NCBI RefSeq assembly: GCF_004346095.1
Contig: NZ_SLZV01000006.1
Coordinates: 1 to 64,000 of the forward strand
Source of the DNA: Faecalimonas umbilicata
Lineage (GTDB): Bacteria; Bacillota; Clostridia; Lachnospirales; Lachnospiraceae
DNA length: 64,000 nt
Reading direction: 5' to 3'
Below are positions 34,881 through 43,735 of the stretch, piece after piece. The notes under the pieces were generated by a model, which saw only the letters and a list, made by a program, of their open reading frames with translations, had not been told where the DNA came from and did not search any database. Made by a program: the position numbers and the translations under genes. How positions within the stretch are numbered: position 1 is the stretch's first letter; the number at the start of each line of letters is the position of its first letter.

Positions 34881-36431
34881 ATGGAAGTGAGAATTGCACT
34901 GTATATGAGATTATCTATGGAAGATAAGGAAAACGAGGAAGAAAGCAATAGCATATTAAATCAAAGACTTTTGCTGAGAAGATTTGTACTAGACAAGTTT
35001 GTGGATGTTAAAACTGAAGTCATGGAATTTGTGGATGATGGATATTCGGGAACGAATTTTGATCGTCCTTCCGTTAAGGAATTATTGGAGAATGCGAAAG
35101 AGGCAAAGATAGATTGCATTATAGTGAAAGATTTTTCCAGATTTTCCAGAGATTACATAGAGATGGGGGCGTACTTGGAGCAGATATTTCCCTTTCTAGG
35201 TATAAGATTTATTTCTGTGAATGATCATTATGACAGTAATGATTATATTGGAAAATCAGCAGGTATGGATACATCCTTTAAGTATTTGGTTAATGATTTA
35301 TATGCGAAAGACATTTCTGTAAAAGTAAAATCAACATTGGAAATGAAACGTGAAAAGGGAATCTATGCCAATGGAAGCACACCTTTTGGATATATGAAGT
35401 CTAAAGAGGATTGTCATTTGCTTGAGCCAGTAGAACCGGAGGCGGGGATCATCAGAAGAATATTTCAAATGACATTGGAAGGGGATTCTTCCAGTAAAAT
35501 AGCAAAACTATTTAATGAGGAAGGTGTTATGACGCCGATGGAATATAAAATAAAGCGTGGAATTACTATGATGAAACCCAAAGGAAATAGATTTCTGTGG
35601 GATGGTTCTACGATTTGCCAAATGTTACGGAATGATTTTTATGCAGGAAATTGGGTGTATGGAAAATATGAAACCAATGCGGTTGGTGGAAAAGCAAGAT
35701 TAAAGCCGAGAAGTGAATGGAAAATATATTATAATCATCATGAGGCAATTATAGATCGGGAGACATTTAAAATGGTACAGCAAAGCAGAGGAAGAAAAAA
35801 GTCTGTGCAAAAGAGGGAAAAGCATCCGTTGACGGGAAAGATTGTCTGCGGGTGCTGCGGTAAAAATCTGAAGATTGAACATTCATTGAATCCATATTTT
35901 TTCTGTGCAACCAGATATAAAACCGATTCACCGGAATGCGTGAAGAAAGTAAATGTGATGTTTATAGAACAGATGATTTTGTATATGTTGCAGCAGGAGA
36001 TATTGAAACAGGAAGAGGTATCAAAATGGCAGCAGGATTGTGCTATGCAACTGAGGGAGAGATATAAAAGTGTTATACAGAAGATCAATGGGATTGATGC
36101 AGAAGTAAAGCAGATAGAAGAAGGGAAAATGGAGGGGTATGAGAAGTACAGAGGGAAAGAAATTTTAGTGGATGAATATAGGGAGATCCTGGATGGCTTG
36201 AGGAAGAAAGAGGAAAAATTGATTAGAGAGAAGGGAAGGTTAGAAGATAAACTAGAGAAGATAAAAAATAAGATTTCAGAGATTGCAGGAGAAGGAGGGT
36301 ATGTGTGGGAAGGATGTGATATTATAGAGTTAGATCAGGATGTGGTGGATACGTTTGTGGAGAAGGTTGTAGTGTGGGATGAGAAGGAAGTAGAGATAGA
36401 GTGGAGGTTTAAAGGAAATAGTGTATTATAA
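34881..36431 (+). CDS. Large serine recombinase 3
   Basis: The 516-residue protein has catalytic serine in ALYMRLSMED (near residue 11), DDGYSGTNFDRPS, KDFSRFSRDYIE, a zinc ribbon (VCGCCGKNLKI) and a long coiled coil near 400-480. ATG 34881 lies five bases after the stop of recombinase 2; the longer in-frame reading from 34791 lies inside that gene. Sets of three recombinases occur in some clostridial elements, where one or more catalyses excision and integration; which one acts is unknown. Confidence 0.93.
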   Translation: MEVRIALYMRLSMEDKENEEESNSILNQRLLLRRFVLDKFVDVKTEVMEFVDDGYSGTNFDRPSVKELLENAKEAKIDCIIVKDFSRFSRDYIEMGAYLEQIFPFLGIRFISVNDHYDSNDYIGKSAGMDTSFKYLVNDLYAKDISVKVKSTLEMKREKGIYANGSTPFGYMKSKEDCHLLEPVEPEAGIIRRIFQMTLEGDSSSKIAKLFNEEGVMTPMEYKIKRGITMMKPKGNRFLWDGSTICQMLRNDFYAGNWVYGKYETNAVGGKARLKPRSEWKIYYNHHEAIIDRETFKMVQQSRGRKKSVQKREKHPLTGKIVCGCCGKNLKIEHSLNPYFFCATRYKTDSPECVKKVNVMFIEQMILYMLQQEILKQEEVSKWQQDCAMQLRERYKSVIQKINGIDAEVKQIEEGKMEGYEKYRGKEILVDEYREILDGLRKKEEKLIREKGRLEDKLEKIKNKISEIAGEGGYVWEGCDIIELDQDVVDTFVEKVVVWDEKEVEIEWRFKGNSVL

Positions 36432-36478
36432 AAGTTTAGAAGAGGGAGAAACTTGTAGCAACAAGATTCTATCTTTTG

Positions 36479-36487
36479 TGGTAAAAT
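36479..36487 (+). promoter_or_regulatory. Possible extended -10 promoter of the SIR2 gene
   Basis: TGGTAAAAT (36479-36487) is an extended -10 element about 43 bases before ATG 36530. No good -35 is seen at the right distance. It would allow expression independent of the recombinases. Confidence 0.35.
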
Positions 36488-36529
36488 GAAACATAATATA
36501 AGATATTTGGAGACGTGGGGAGAAAATAT

Positions 36530-39500
36530 ATGAATATGAATTATATAAAAGAAATTGCAGAAGCTTTATCGGATAATCATGCGGTATTAATGGTAGGCGC
36601 TGGGTTTTCGAAGAATGCAGAGAAGGTAGCTGTTACAGATAAGAAATTTTTGAATTGGAATGAGCTTTCAGATTTATTTTATGAAACTATTTATGATGAA
36701 AATGGAGGACCGGGAAAGGAATATAATAGTTCATTAAGATTGGCTCAAGAAGTAGAAGTAACAGTAGGGCGTCCTAAGTTGGAAAAATTAATAAGAGAAG
36801 CGGTGCCAGATTTAGACTATGCACCATCTGAATTATATATGAAGATGATGGGAATGCCATGGAAAGATGTATTTACTACAAATTACGATACCTTATTAGA
36901 GCGAGCTGCTGATAAAGTTACAAAACGTAGGTATAATGTTGTCATAAGTCAAAATGATTTAGTGAATAGCAATGATGCACCGAGAATACTAAAATTACAT
37001 GGATCATTTCCTTCTTATCGTCCCTTTATTATAACAGAAGAGGATTATAGAACTTATCCGATTAAATTTGCGGCGATGGTTAATACAGTTCAACAAGCGC
37101 TGTTAGAGAATGTATTTTGTATGATAGGATTTTCATGTGAAGATCCTAATTTTATAAATTGGATTGGATGGATACATGATAATTTAGGTAAAAGTAGTTC
37201 TCAAAAAATGTATATGATATCAGTTTCACATATTGCAGAGGCAAAGCGCAAATTACTTTTTGAACGTAATATAATTGTTGTTGACTTACAAGAATTATGG
37301 CCAACCAAAAGTGTTTCCGCTAGATTAAGTGCTTTTTTTGAAGAGTTGAAATTAAGGGTAGAAGAAAAAAACAGGAAAGATAATTGGTTTGATTATGGAA
37401 AAATTGATTTGCATCATACTACTGACTTTTCCCAAAAGACAGAAATAATGAACAAGTTGAATGAATCATATCCGGGATGGATTTTTCTTCCTTGGAAGAT
37501 GAAAAATAAGGTTAAATTTATCTTAGATAAACTTGAGTATTTAAACAAATTTGAAGATGTTATTTTTGAAGAACAAGTAAATTATATGTATGAGTATGTA
37601 AAGTTACTAGAGATTGCGGGACGACCAATTTTAGCACAGGTTGTGAATCAATTCTGGGAAGTGTTAGTGAAAAGCGACGAAAAGAAAATAGAAAATGGTT
37701 TAAATGATAAGTTAAAATATAAAAAGCAGGTAATATATTTACATCTCTTACGTTCATTTAGGGAATTAGCAGACTGGGAAAAATATGATATATGTCATAA
37801 AAAAATTGATACAACTATTTTAGATTATGATAGCAAACAGTTTTTATCCGCTTGTGATTGTTGGAGATACCTCTATAGGTTTCAGGACGAAGAATTAAGA
37901 AGTGAGTTGGAGTCGTGGGAGGTGGCCGAGGGGGATGTATACTGGCCGTTAGTGAAAGCAAGTATATATGCTCTTGTTGGAGAAGTATCAAAGGCAGATG
38001 GAATTTTGTTAGATACACTTATTTTGGTTCGAAAGCAATTAGTAAAGGCAAGTGGAAATGAGTATTTATCTTCTATAGAAGAGAGTATTGTTTCATTGAT
38101 TAACTTTATTCGTCAGGGAACTATAGGAGGAAATAGGATAGAGAGTACAGAGGAGTGTATTCATGAAAGTGATGTGTCATGGTGGAGTGAAAATGATAAG
38201 TATTGCTTATATTTGAATGCAGATGAGAAAAATAAAAAAACTTTTGAAACAAAACATAATTTTGATTTGTCATCTACATATACAATGCACATGGGGATAG
38301 ATAATTCAGATGTATTCTATGCATTAGAGTATTTGAGATTTTTGGAACAAACAGGGCATCCATTTAGATTGCGGAATGTAACGAATACTAAAGGTTTATA
38401 TGGAACGATAAAAAGGGTTGTGCCATATTATCCGCATTGGTGTTTTATGCAGATTCTTATATCACAAGATAAAAAACATTTAGATTTATTATTTGGAAGA
38501 GTTGAGTTAGCTAATTTATCACAAGAGGAAGTTGATAGTATTGCAAAAGAATATTTACAAATATTTCAGATTGTAATGAAAAATGTTAATCCTGAGAACT
38601 GTTTTTGGGCAAAATCAATATATGAGCAGGCGGCAATTGTACTTCCAGAAATTATCGCTAGATTTTGTTATAAATGCTCAAGTGATGTGTTAGATGAAAT
38701 TTTTAATATGGTTCTTGATTTGTGTTTGCGTAATATTAGAACAAATTTTAAAGGAATTAACAAAATTTTTAAGGGTTTGTTTAAAGCGTTTACCATACAG
38801 GAGCAAAAAGAGCGAATTGAGAAAGTGTTACAATTTCCAATGGAGATGGATCGAATGAGTGATTATTGTGATCCTATTTTGTATATAAATAAACCTAAAG
38901 AAAAATATATTCTTGGTGTTGATTTATATAATAGTACTCTTTTTAAAATAAAGCAGATGATAAATGAAGGTAATAAAGAGGAGAGAGAGGTTGCAATTAA
39001 TCGTTTAGTCATTCTTGCGCAAATTGTCGTATTAAATGAAACAGATAAAAAATATTTATGTGATATTTTGGAAGAAGATGAAACATTAGAAAATAAAGAT
39101 TTATTGTATATGTTAGATAAACAAACATATGCGAAAAACTTAAAACAGATATTTGATAATACGTTAGAGAGAATGAAAAGGGATTCAGATACCAAAATAT
39201 TTTCTTCGGGAGGAAATAACTATAGGGATTTAATAAAGAATCTTAAAGAGATAGGGATATGTGGAATATGTTTAGAAGAAACCTTTGAAGTAATGAAAAA
39301 CTTAGTTTTGACCAATAAATATTGGAGGGAAAACGAACAACCAGAAGCAGAGGAAAGAATTCGCCAGACATTTTTGATTGCTATTGGAATAATTATATTA
39401 TGGGTTAAGAACGGTAAGGTTTTATCTAACACGGTAATGGAAAATGTGCTTGCATATTTTGATGCATTGAAAGAGGTATATGGAAATTCCGTCACAATTG

Positions 39501-40030
39501 AAATGATTCAAGCTTGCTTTGTGAAAAAAGTAGATATTGATATAGAAGATTTCCGGAAAAACATTTGGTTATGCGATGAGCAAGAACTGAATTTACTTAA
39601 AGATTTTTATGATATGCTTTATGTGAATTGTTTTGACGTGAAAAATGATGATATGCTATTAGAGTGTACTAATATTGTAGCGGAGGTTTCAATATGTAGA
39701 ATGACCTGTTGTGAAGTGGTACAAAGTATACCTGTATTAAAGGTATGCAACATATTGGTGAAGAGCAATCTTGAACTAGATAAGGAGTTGCTGATTTTGT
39801 TTGCAGGATTATCAAAGCTTCGTGACGAGACAACAATAGAAGATGCAGATTCTGAACAAGAGGCTTTGTATAAGTTGAGATGTAGGATAATGGCGTGCCA
39901 AATTGCAAAAGAGCTTTATGCAAAAGGGATAAAATCTGAATGTATAGATGAATGGAAACAAATTAGTGAGGATAAGGATGAATTTATTGAGATAAGAAAT
40001 ATTGACTTTGATTTTAAGGAGAATGATTAG
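36530..40030 (+). CDS. SIR2-domain protein with long helical C-terminus, probable anti-phage defence protein
   Basis: The 1166-residue protein has an N-terminal SIR2-like NADase domain (about 1-290): GAGFSK at 23-28, TTNYD at 116-120, LKLHGS with H157, and IGFSCEDPNF at 199-208. These are the NAD-binding and catalytic motifs of bacterial defence sirtuins. The remaining 870 residues are helical without a motif I can name, as in the DSR1/DSR2 class, where the C-terminus senses phage proteins and NAD+ is depleted. Function here is inferred. ATG 36530 follows GGGGAG. The gene is visibly more AT-rich than the chromosome and lies between the recombinases and the right end of the element. Confidence 0.85.
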   Translation: MNMNYIKEIAEALSDNHAVLMVGAGFSKNAEKVAVTDKKFLNWNELSDLFYETIYDENGGPGKEYNSSLRLAQEVEVTVGRPKLEKLIREAVPDLDYAPSELYMKMMGMPWKDVFTTNYDTLLERAADKVTKRRYNVVISQNDLVNSNDAPRILKLHGSFPSYRPFIITEEDYRTYPIKFAAMVNTVQQALLENVFCMIGFSCEDPNFINWIGWIHDNLGKSSSQKMYMISVSHIAEAKRKLLFERNIIVVDLQELWPTKSVSARLSAFFEELKLRVEEKNRKDNWFDYGKIDLHHTTDFSQKTEIMNKLNESYPGWIFLPWKMKNKVKFILDKLEYLNKFEDVIFEEQVNYMYEYVKLLEIAGRPILAQVVNQFWEVLVKSDEKKIENGLNDKLKYKKQVIYLHLLRSFRELADWEKYDICHKKIDTTILDYDSKQFLSACDCWRYLYRFQDEELRSELESWEVAEGDVYWPLVKASIYALVGEVSKADGILLDTLILVRKQLVKASGNEYLSSIEESIVSLINFIRQGTIGGNRIESTEECIHESDVSWWSENDKYCLYLNADEKNKKTFETKHNFDLSSTYTMHMGIDNSDVFYALEYLRFLEQTGHPFRLRNVTNTKGLYGTIKRVVPYYPHWCFMQILISQDKKHLDLLFGRVELANLSQEEVDSIAKEYLQIFQIVMKNVNPENCFWAKSIYEQAAIVLPEIIARFCYKCSSDVLDEIFNMVLDLCLRNIRTNFKGINKIFKGLFKAFTIQEQKERIEKVLQFPMEMDRMSDYCDPILYINKPKEKYILGVDLYNSTLFKIKQMINEGNKEEREVAINRLVILAQIVVLNETDKKYLCDILEEDETLENKDLLYMLDKQTYAKNLKQIFDNTLERMKRDSDTKIFSSGGNNYRDLIKNLKEIGICGICLEETFEVMKNLVLTNKYWRENEQPEAEERIRQTFLIAIGIIILWVKNGKVLSNTVMENVLAYFDALKEVYGNSVTIEMIQACFVKKVDIDIEDFRKNIWLCDEQELNLLKDFYDMLYVNCFDVKNDDMLLECTNIVAEVSICRMTCCEVVQSIPVLKVCNILVKSNLELDKELLILFAGLSKLRDETTIEDADSEQEALYKLRCRIMACQIAKELYAKGIKSECIDEWKQISEDKDEFIEIRNIDFDFKEND

Positions 40031-40240
40031 GGCAATTGTAACATACACATTCAGTGAGCAAGCTGAGTGTGCATGTTGCTATAAGAATTAAGAGCACTTT
40101 GCAATGATTTAACAAAGAAGTTTTGTTTTTTTAGCAATAAATTAACTCACCCTACCATTTTTGAACTATTCATAGCTTGAAATCTCATAAATACACTAAA
40201 AAATCTTCAAAAACTTTTCTGCAACTACTTGACACAAGAG

Positions 40241-40393
40241 GGAATCGTGAGGGGGAATGATCCATATTTATATGGAGAAAAAGTAAAGGCTTATCTCAGG
40301 AGAGGCGCAAGACCATTGCCAGGATTTACAGAATATCCAAATCCGCAGGTGGGATATGGGGCATTGTGTCTGAGAGATAGTCTGCCGCTCTAG
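40241..40393 (+). pseudogene. S8 peptidase, detached 3' end
   Basis: The frame from 40241 reads GIVRGNDPYLYGEKVKAYLR and ends 30 residues later with LCLRDSLPL and TAG. It has no start codon. It is the natural C-terminus of the subtilase cut at W526 (23545): GAAALMMEW joins GIVRGNDPYLYGE. Together they give a 576-residue protein. It marks the right boundary of the mobile element. Confidence 0.9.
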
Positions 40394-40534
40394 AAACAGC
40401 CATCGAATTGCTGAAGAGAAAAAAGGTTCTCGTATAAATTTCATCGACAAAATTTCCCAAAATAACCTGCTCATCCATCTCCCCTAGCAATGAAATTTTC
40501 CCACTTCTTTATTTAATATTTTCCCTTGAAAACA

Positions 40535-40657
40535 GTGGATTTCTCCTTTGTTTTTGCAGTACGAACCGTGGATGAAATGCTGGGAAACAGCAATGTCGAA
40601 TATGGTATCCGGTATGGTGTGGTACATGATATAGGTATTGACTTTGTGGATATTTAG
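40535..40657 (+). pseudogene. Possible relic of a protein-coding gene before nrdD
   Basis: A 40-codon frame ending VDEMLGNSNVEYGIRYGVVH and DIGIDFVDI looks protein-like, but it has no ribosome-binding site and the frame is closed just upstream. I cannot name the family. Its end overlaps the nrdD promoter. It may be the remnant of a gene lost beside the peptidase. The stretch 40394-40534 shows nothing else; 40031-40240 is AT-rich element DNA with an imperfect hairpin near 40040-40080. Confidence 0.3.
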
Positions 40658-40666
40658 TATCATAAT
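40638..40666 (+). promoter_or_regulatory. nrdD promoter
   Basis: TTGACT (40638-40643) and CATAAT (40661-40666) are 17 bases apart, placing the start site near 40673, about 38 bases before nrdD. Putative NrdR boxes overlap and follow it. Confidence 0.6.
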
Positions 40667-40691
40667 ACTGAATAGACACAACATATTGTAG
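40645..40691 (+). promoter_or_regulatory. Tandem NrdR-box-like sites
   Basis: ACACAACATATTGTAG (40676-40691) is close to the NrdR box consensus ACACWATATATWGTGT. A weaker match, TGTGGATATTTAGTAT, lies at 40645-40660, 31 bases upstream (three helical turns), the usual tandem spacing. They cover the promoter spacer and start site, as expected for repression by NrdR, which is encoded at 49640. Confidence 0.6.
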
Positions 40692-40710
40692 AGAAAGGGC
40701 GATAGACAGG

Positions 40711-42996
40711 ATGATTAGAAGTATTATCAAAAGGGATGGCCGCGTGGTACTGTATGACGAAAGCAAGATTGCATCGGCTATTTTAAAGGCGATGGAGGCA
40801 GCAGGTGAAGGAGATGCGACAGATGCTGCAAATGTGGCAAACGATGTACAGAGTAAGCTTGAAAAGTTGCCGGAAGATATGCCTCCTCAGATCGAGCAGG
40901 TGCAGGATACGGTAGAGCGGGCTCTGATGAAGAAAGGGTTTGAGGAGTCGGCGAAGAAATTTATTTTGTACCGGGCACAGAGAACACATATCCGAGAAGC
41001 AAACACAAGCCTGATGAAAACAATCGATGAGATTACGAATATAGATGCGCGCGAGAGCGATATGAAGCGTGATAATGCGAATATTGACGGAAATACTTCT
41101 ATGGGAAGCATGCTCCAGATTGGAGCGGCAGGAGCGAAAAATTATAATGAGGCATATTTGCTGACACCGGAACAGGCGAAGGCGTACCGGGAGGGAGATA
41201 TTCACATCCATGATTTTGACTTTTATTCACTGACAACTACTTGTACCCAGATAGATATTGAGAAACTATTTCAGGGGGGATTTTCTACCGGACACGGAGT
41301 GATCCGGGAACCACAGTGTATTCAAAGTTATGCGGCGTTGGCGGCGATTGCGATCCAGTCAAACCAAAACGATCAACACGGAGGACAGAGCATTCCAAAC
41401 TTTGATTACGGACTGGCGAAGGGAGTGGCAAAGTCATTCCAAAAAATTTATAAAAAGCAGCTTACAGAAGCGGTGGAGGATCTGGCTGATCTTGAGGATG
41501 AAGAAGTACAGATTACGCAGATGTTAGATGAACTAAAGCAGACAAAAGAACTGTTTCCACGGCTAAAACAGGAGGAAGAAGTATTTGATCGTGCGGTACA
41601 GCAGAAGCTTTGCGAACGATATCATTTTACAGAAGAAAAGGCAGCACACATTACTGAGAAAGTCAGAAAGCGTACCGAGAAATATACGGAGCGCGACACT
41701 TATCAAGCGATGGAAGGATTTGTACATAATCTGAATACGATGCATAGTCGTGCAGGGGCGCAGACCCCGTTTTCTTCTATCAACTACGGGACAGATACAA
41801 GCCCGGAAGGAAGAATGATCATCCGGAATGTACTGCTTGCAACAGATGCAGGGCTGGGAAATGGGGAGACATGCATTTTCCCAATTCATATTTTTAAGGT
41901 GAAAGAAGGGGTCAATTATAATGAGGGAGATCCAAACTATGACCTATTCCGATTAAGCTGCAAGGTAAGTGCAAAAAGGCTGTTCCCGAATTTTGTATTT
42001 CTTGATTCACCATTTAATCTTCAGTATTACAAACCAGGCCATCCGGAGACGGAAGTTGCTACCATGGGCTGCCGTACTCGTGTGATGGGGAACGTATACG
42101 ATCCAGAGCATGAGATTGCGTATTCAAGAGGAAATCTTTCCTTTACTTCGATTAATCTGCCTCGTCTTGCAATTGAGAGCAAAGGAGACGAGAAAGTGTT
42201 TTATCAGAAATTGGATGCAATGTTGGAACTAGTTGCGAGACAGTTGATGGATCGTTTTGAGATTCAGGCAAAGAAATGTGTATATAATTATCCATTCCTT
42301 ATGGGACAAGGTGTGTGGCTGGATTCGGAAAAACTAGGACCAAACGAGGAAGTCCGGGAAGTGTTAAAACATGGGACACTATCGATTGGCTACATCGGTC
42401 TGGCAGAGACTTTGACGGCACTGTATGGAAAGCATCATGGGGAAAGTGAAGAGATGCAGCAGAAGGGGCTTGAGATTATCGGTCATATGCGGGCATTTAC
42501 GGATGCGAAAGCAAAAGAAACTAAGATGAATTATACGTTGCTTGCGACACCGGCAGAAGGCTTGTCCGGAAGATTTCTCCGGATGGATCAGAAACGTTAT
42601 GGGAAGATACCGGGGGTGACAGACAGAGAGTATTATACAAATAGTTTCCATATTCCGGTCTGGTATCCGATTTCCGCGTACGAGAAGATCAGAAAAGAAG
42701 CTCCTTATCATGCACTGTCCAATGGCGGTCATATCAGTTATGTAGAACTGGACGGAGATACTGCAAAAAATGTGGAGGCATTCGAGAGCGTGATCCGCTG
42801 TATGCACGATGCCGGAATTGGTTATGGAAGTGTCAATCATCCGGTAGACCGTGATCCAGCCTGTGGATATGTAGGTGTGATCGATGATGTGTGCCCAAGA
42901 TGCGGACGGAGGGAAGGAGAGCCGATCAGTGACGAAAAGCTAAAAGAACTGAGAAAGCTATATCCGGAAATGCCGCAATTTTGCGGATGCAGATAG
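40711..42996 (+). CDS. nrdD: Anaerobic ribonucleoside-triphosphate reductase, main chain lacking the glycyl-radical loop
   Basis: The 761-residue protein has an N-terminal ATP-cone (IKRDGRVVLYDESKIASAIL, about 3-95), then the class III reductase barrel with GDIHIHDFDFYSLTTTC, and MGCRTRVMGNVYD near the active site. It ends with a zinc-binding segment (CGYVGVIDDVCPRCGRREGE ... FCGCR). The canonical glycyl-radical motif (RIxGY) that should follow is absent; it is encoded separately at 43074. The chain should need that small protein and NrdG to be active. It reduces NTPs to dNTPs under anoxia. It is the first gene of an nrdD, loop and nrdG operon controlled by NrdR-like sites. Confidence 0.93.
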   Translation: MIRSIIKRDGRVVLYDESKIASAILKAMEAAGEGDATDAANVANDVQSKLEKLPEDMPPQIEQVQDTVERALMKKGFEESAKKFILYRAQRTHIREANTSLMKTIDEITNIDARESDMKRDNANIDGNTSMGSMLQIGAAGAKNYNEAYLLTPEQAKAYREGDIHIHDFDFYSLTTTCTQIDIEKLFQGGFSTGHGVIREPQCIQSYAALAAIAIQSNQNDQHGGQSIPNFDYGLAKGVAKSFQKIYKKQLTEAVEDLADLEDEEVQITQMLDELKQTKELFPRLKQEEEVFDRAVQQKLCERYHFTEEKAAHITEKVRKRTEKYTERDTYQAMEGFVHNLNTMHSRAGAQTPFSSINYGTDTSPEGRMIIRNVLLATDAGLGNGETCIFPIHIFKVKEGVNYNEGDPNYDLFRLSCKVSAKRLFPNFVFLDSPFNLQYYKPGHPETEVATMGCRTRVMGNVYDPEHEIAYSRGNLSFTSINLPRLAIESKGDEKVFYQKLDAMLELVARQLMDRFEIQAKKCVYNYPFLMGQGVWLDSEKLGPNEEVREVLKHGTLSIGYIGLAETLTALYGKHHGESEEMQQKGLEIIGHMRAFTDAKAKETKMNYTLLATPAEGLSGRFLRMDQKRYGKIPGVTDREYYTNSFHIPVWYPISAYEKIRKEAPYHALSNGGHISYVELDGDTAKNVEAFESVIRCMHDAGIGYGSVNHPVDRDPACGYVGVIDDVCPRCGRREGEPISDEKLKELRKLYPEMPQFCGCR

Positions 42997-43073
42997 TACG
43001 AAAAGAGAATATTTTCAGGAAAAGGCAGCAGATATTTTGACAATAGATAGGTTAGTGAAAGGAAGGATTTAGT

Positions 43074-43220
43074 ATGGAAGAAAGATGTACGATTGGAAAA
43101 GATGTAAAATTTGAGAGAATCAGAAGAATTACGGGATATCTTGTGGGAACAATGGACAAGTGGAATGATGCAAAAAAAGCAGAAGAGAGAGACAGAGTAA
43201 AACATGGACTGGGACAATAG
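43074..43220 (+). CDS. Stand-alone glycyl-radical domain of anaerobic ribonucleotide reductase
   Basis: This 48-codon gene begins at ATG 43074, seven bases after AGGAAGG. It encodes MEERCTIGKDVKFERIRRIT, then GYLVGTMDKWNDAKKAEERD and RVKHGLGQ. RRITGY(21-22) is the glycyl-radical motif of class III reductases, and the following KRxxEExDRVKH-type tail is the usual NrdD C-terminus. The upstream NrdD chain stops 77 bases earlier, in a different frame. With its own ribosome-binding site it looks like a real subunit and not a simple frameshift. Its end overlaps nrdG by 17 bases, suggesting coupling to the activase that installs the radical. Confidence 0.9.
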   Translation: MEERCTIGKDVKFERIRRITGYLVGTMDKWNDAKKAEERDRVKHGLGQ

Positions 43221-43734
43221 AAAACTAAGGCTTGCGGGAATCGCCGGGGACAGTATTGTAGATGGACCCGGAATCCGCATGACATTGTTCGCACAGGGAT
43301 GCCCCCATCACTGTCAAGGATGTCATAATCCGGAAACGTGGGAATTTGACGGAGGAACCTGGTGGACGACAGACGATCTTGTCAAGGTAATTGAGGAAAA
43401 TCCCCTTGTCAAGGGAGTTACATTTTCTGGCGGGGAGCCGTTTAGCCAGGCGGAGGCATTTGCAGAGCTTGCAGGAAAATTAAAGAACCGGGGATACGAA
43501 GTGGCGAGTTATTCGGGATTTACTATGGAAGAACTTTTGCGGGGATCCCGAGAGCAGCGGATGCTTTTAGAGAAACTGGATGTGCTGATTGATGGACCGT
43601 ATATCGAAGAGCAAAGAAGCCTTTCACTTGCATACCGGGGGAGTAGAAATCAGAGGATCATAGATGTTCCTGCAAGTCTCAGAACCGGAGAGATCAAGGA
43701 AATTGTTTCGGGGAGATGGCAGGGAGAATATTAG
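43204..43734 (+). CDS. nrdG: Anaerobic ribonucleotide reductase activating protein (radical SAM)
   Basis: The 176-residue protein has the radical-SAM motif GCPHHCQGC (C-x3-C-x2-C) near residue 35, preceded by SIVDGPGIRMTLFAQ, and FSGGEPF for SAM binding. It generates the glycyl radical on NrdD; here the glycine would be on the separate small subunit. Its ATG overlaps the small gene and no strong ribosome-binding site is seen, so it is probably translationally coupled. Confidence 0.95.
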   Translation: MDWDNRKLRLAGIAGDSIVDGPGIRMTLFAQGCPHHCQGCHNPETWEFDGGTWWTTDDLVKVIEENPLVKGVTFSGGEPFSQAEAFAELAGKLKNRGYEVASYSGFTMEELLRGSREQRMLLEKLDVLIDGPYIEEQRSLSLAYRGSRNQRIIDVPASLRTGEIKEIVSGRWQGEY

Positions 43735-43735
43735 G

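Larger units (their letters stand above)
23546..40240. mobile_element. Integrative element with three large serine recombinases, inserted in an S8 peptidase gene
   Basis: Joining base 23545 to 40241 recreates an uninterrupted peptidase frame (W-GIVRGNDPYLYG), which defines the insertion. GG is present at both junctions (23546-23547 and 40241-40242), consistent with the 2-bp core used by large serine recombinases; the exact cut cannot be fixed within the G run. Cargo, left to right, is a TnpV-like protein, a two-component system with ABC transporter, an unknown protein, a frameshifted MobC, a DUF6870-like protein, three recombinases and a SIR2 protein. No relaxase or conjugation genes are present, so at best it is mobilizable. 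Confidence 0.9.

Noticed and set aside
40031-40240. Terminator or gene between the SIR2 stop and the element end
   Set aside because: An imperfect hairpin near 40040-40080 lacks a T run, and no coding frame is visible; kept only as a remark.
43000-43073. Split NrdD read as a sequencing frameshift
   Set aside because: A single indel cannot join the parts: the large frame has a proper zinc-segment end and stop, then 77 bases follow with a separate, well-spaced ribosome-binding site before the small gene.
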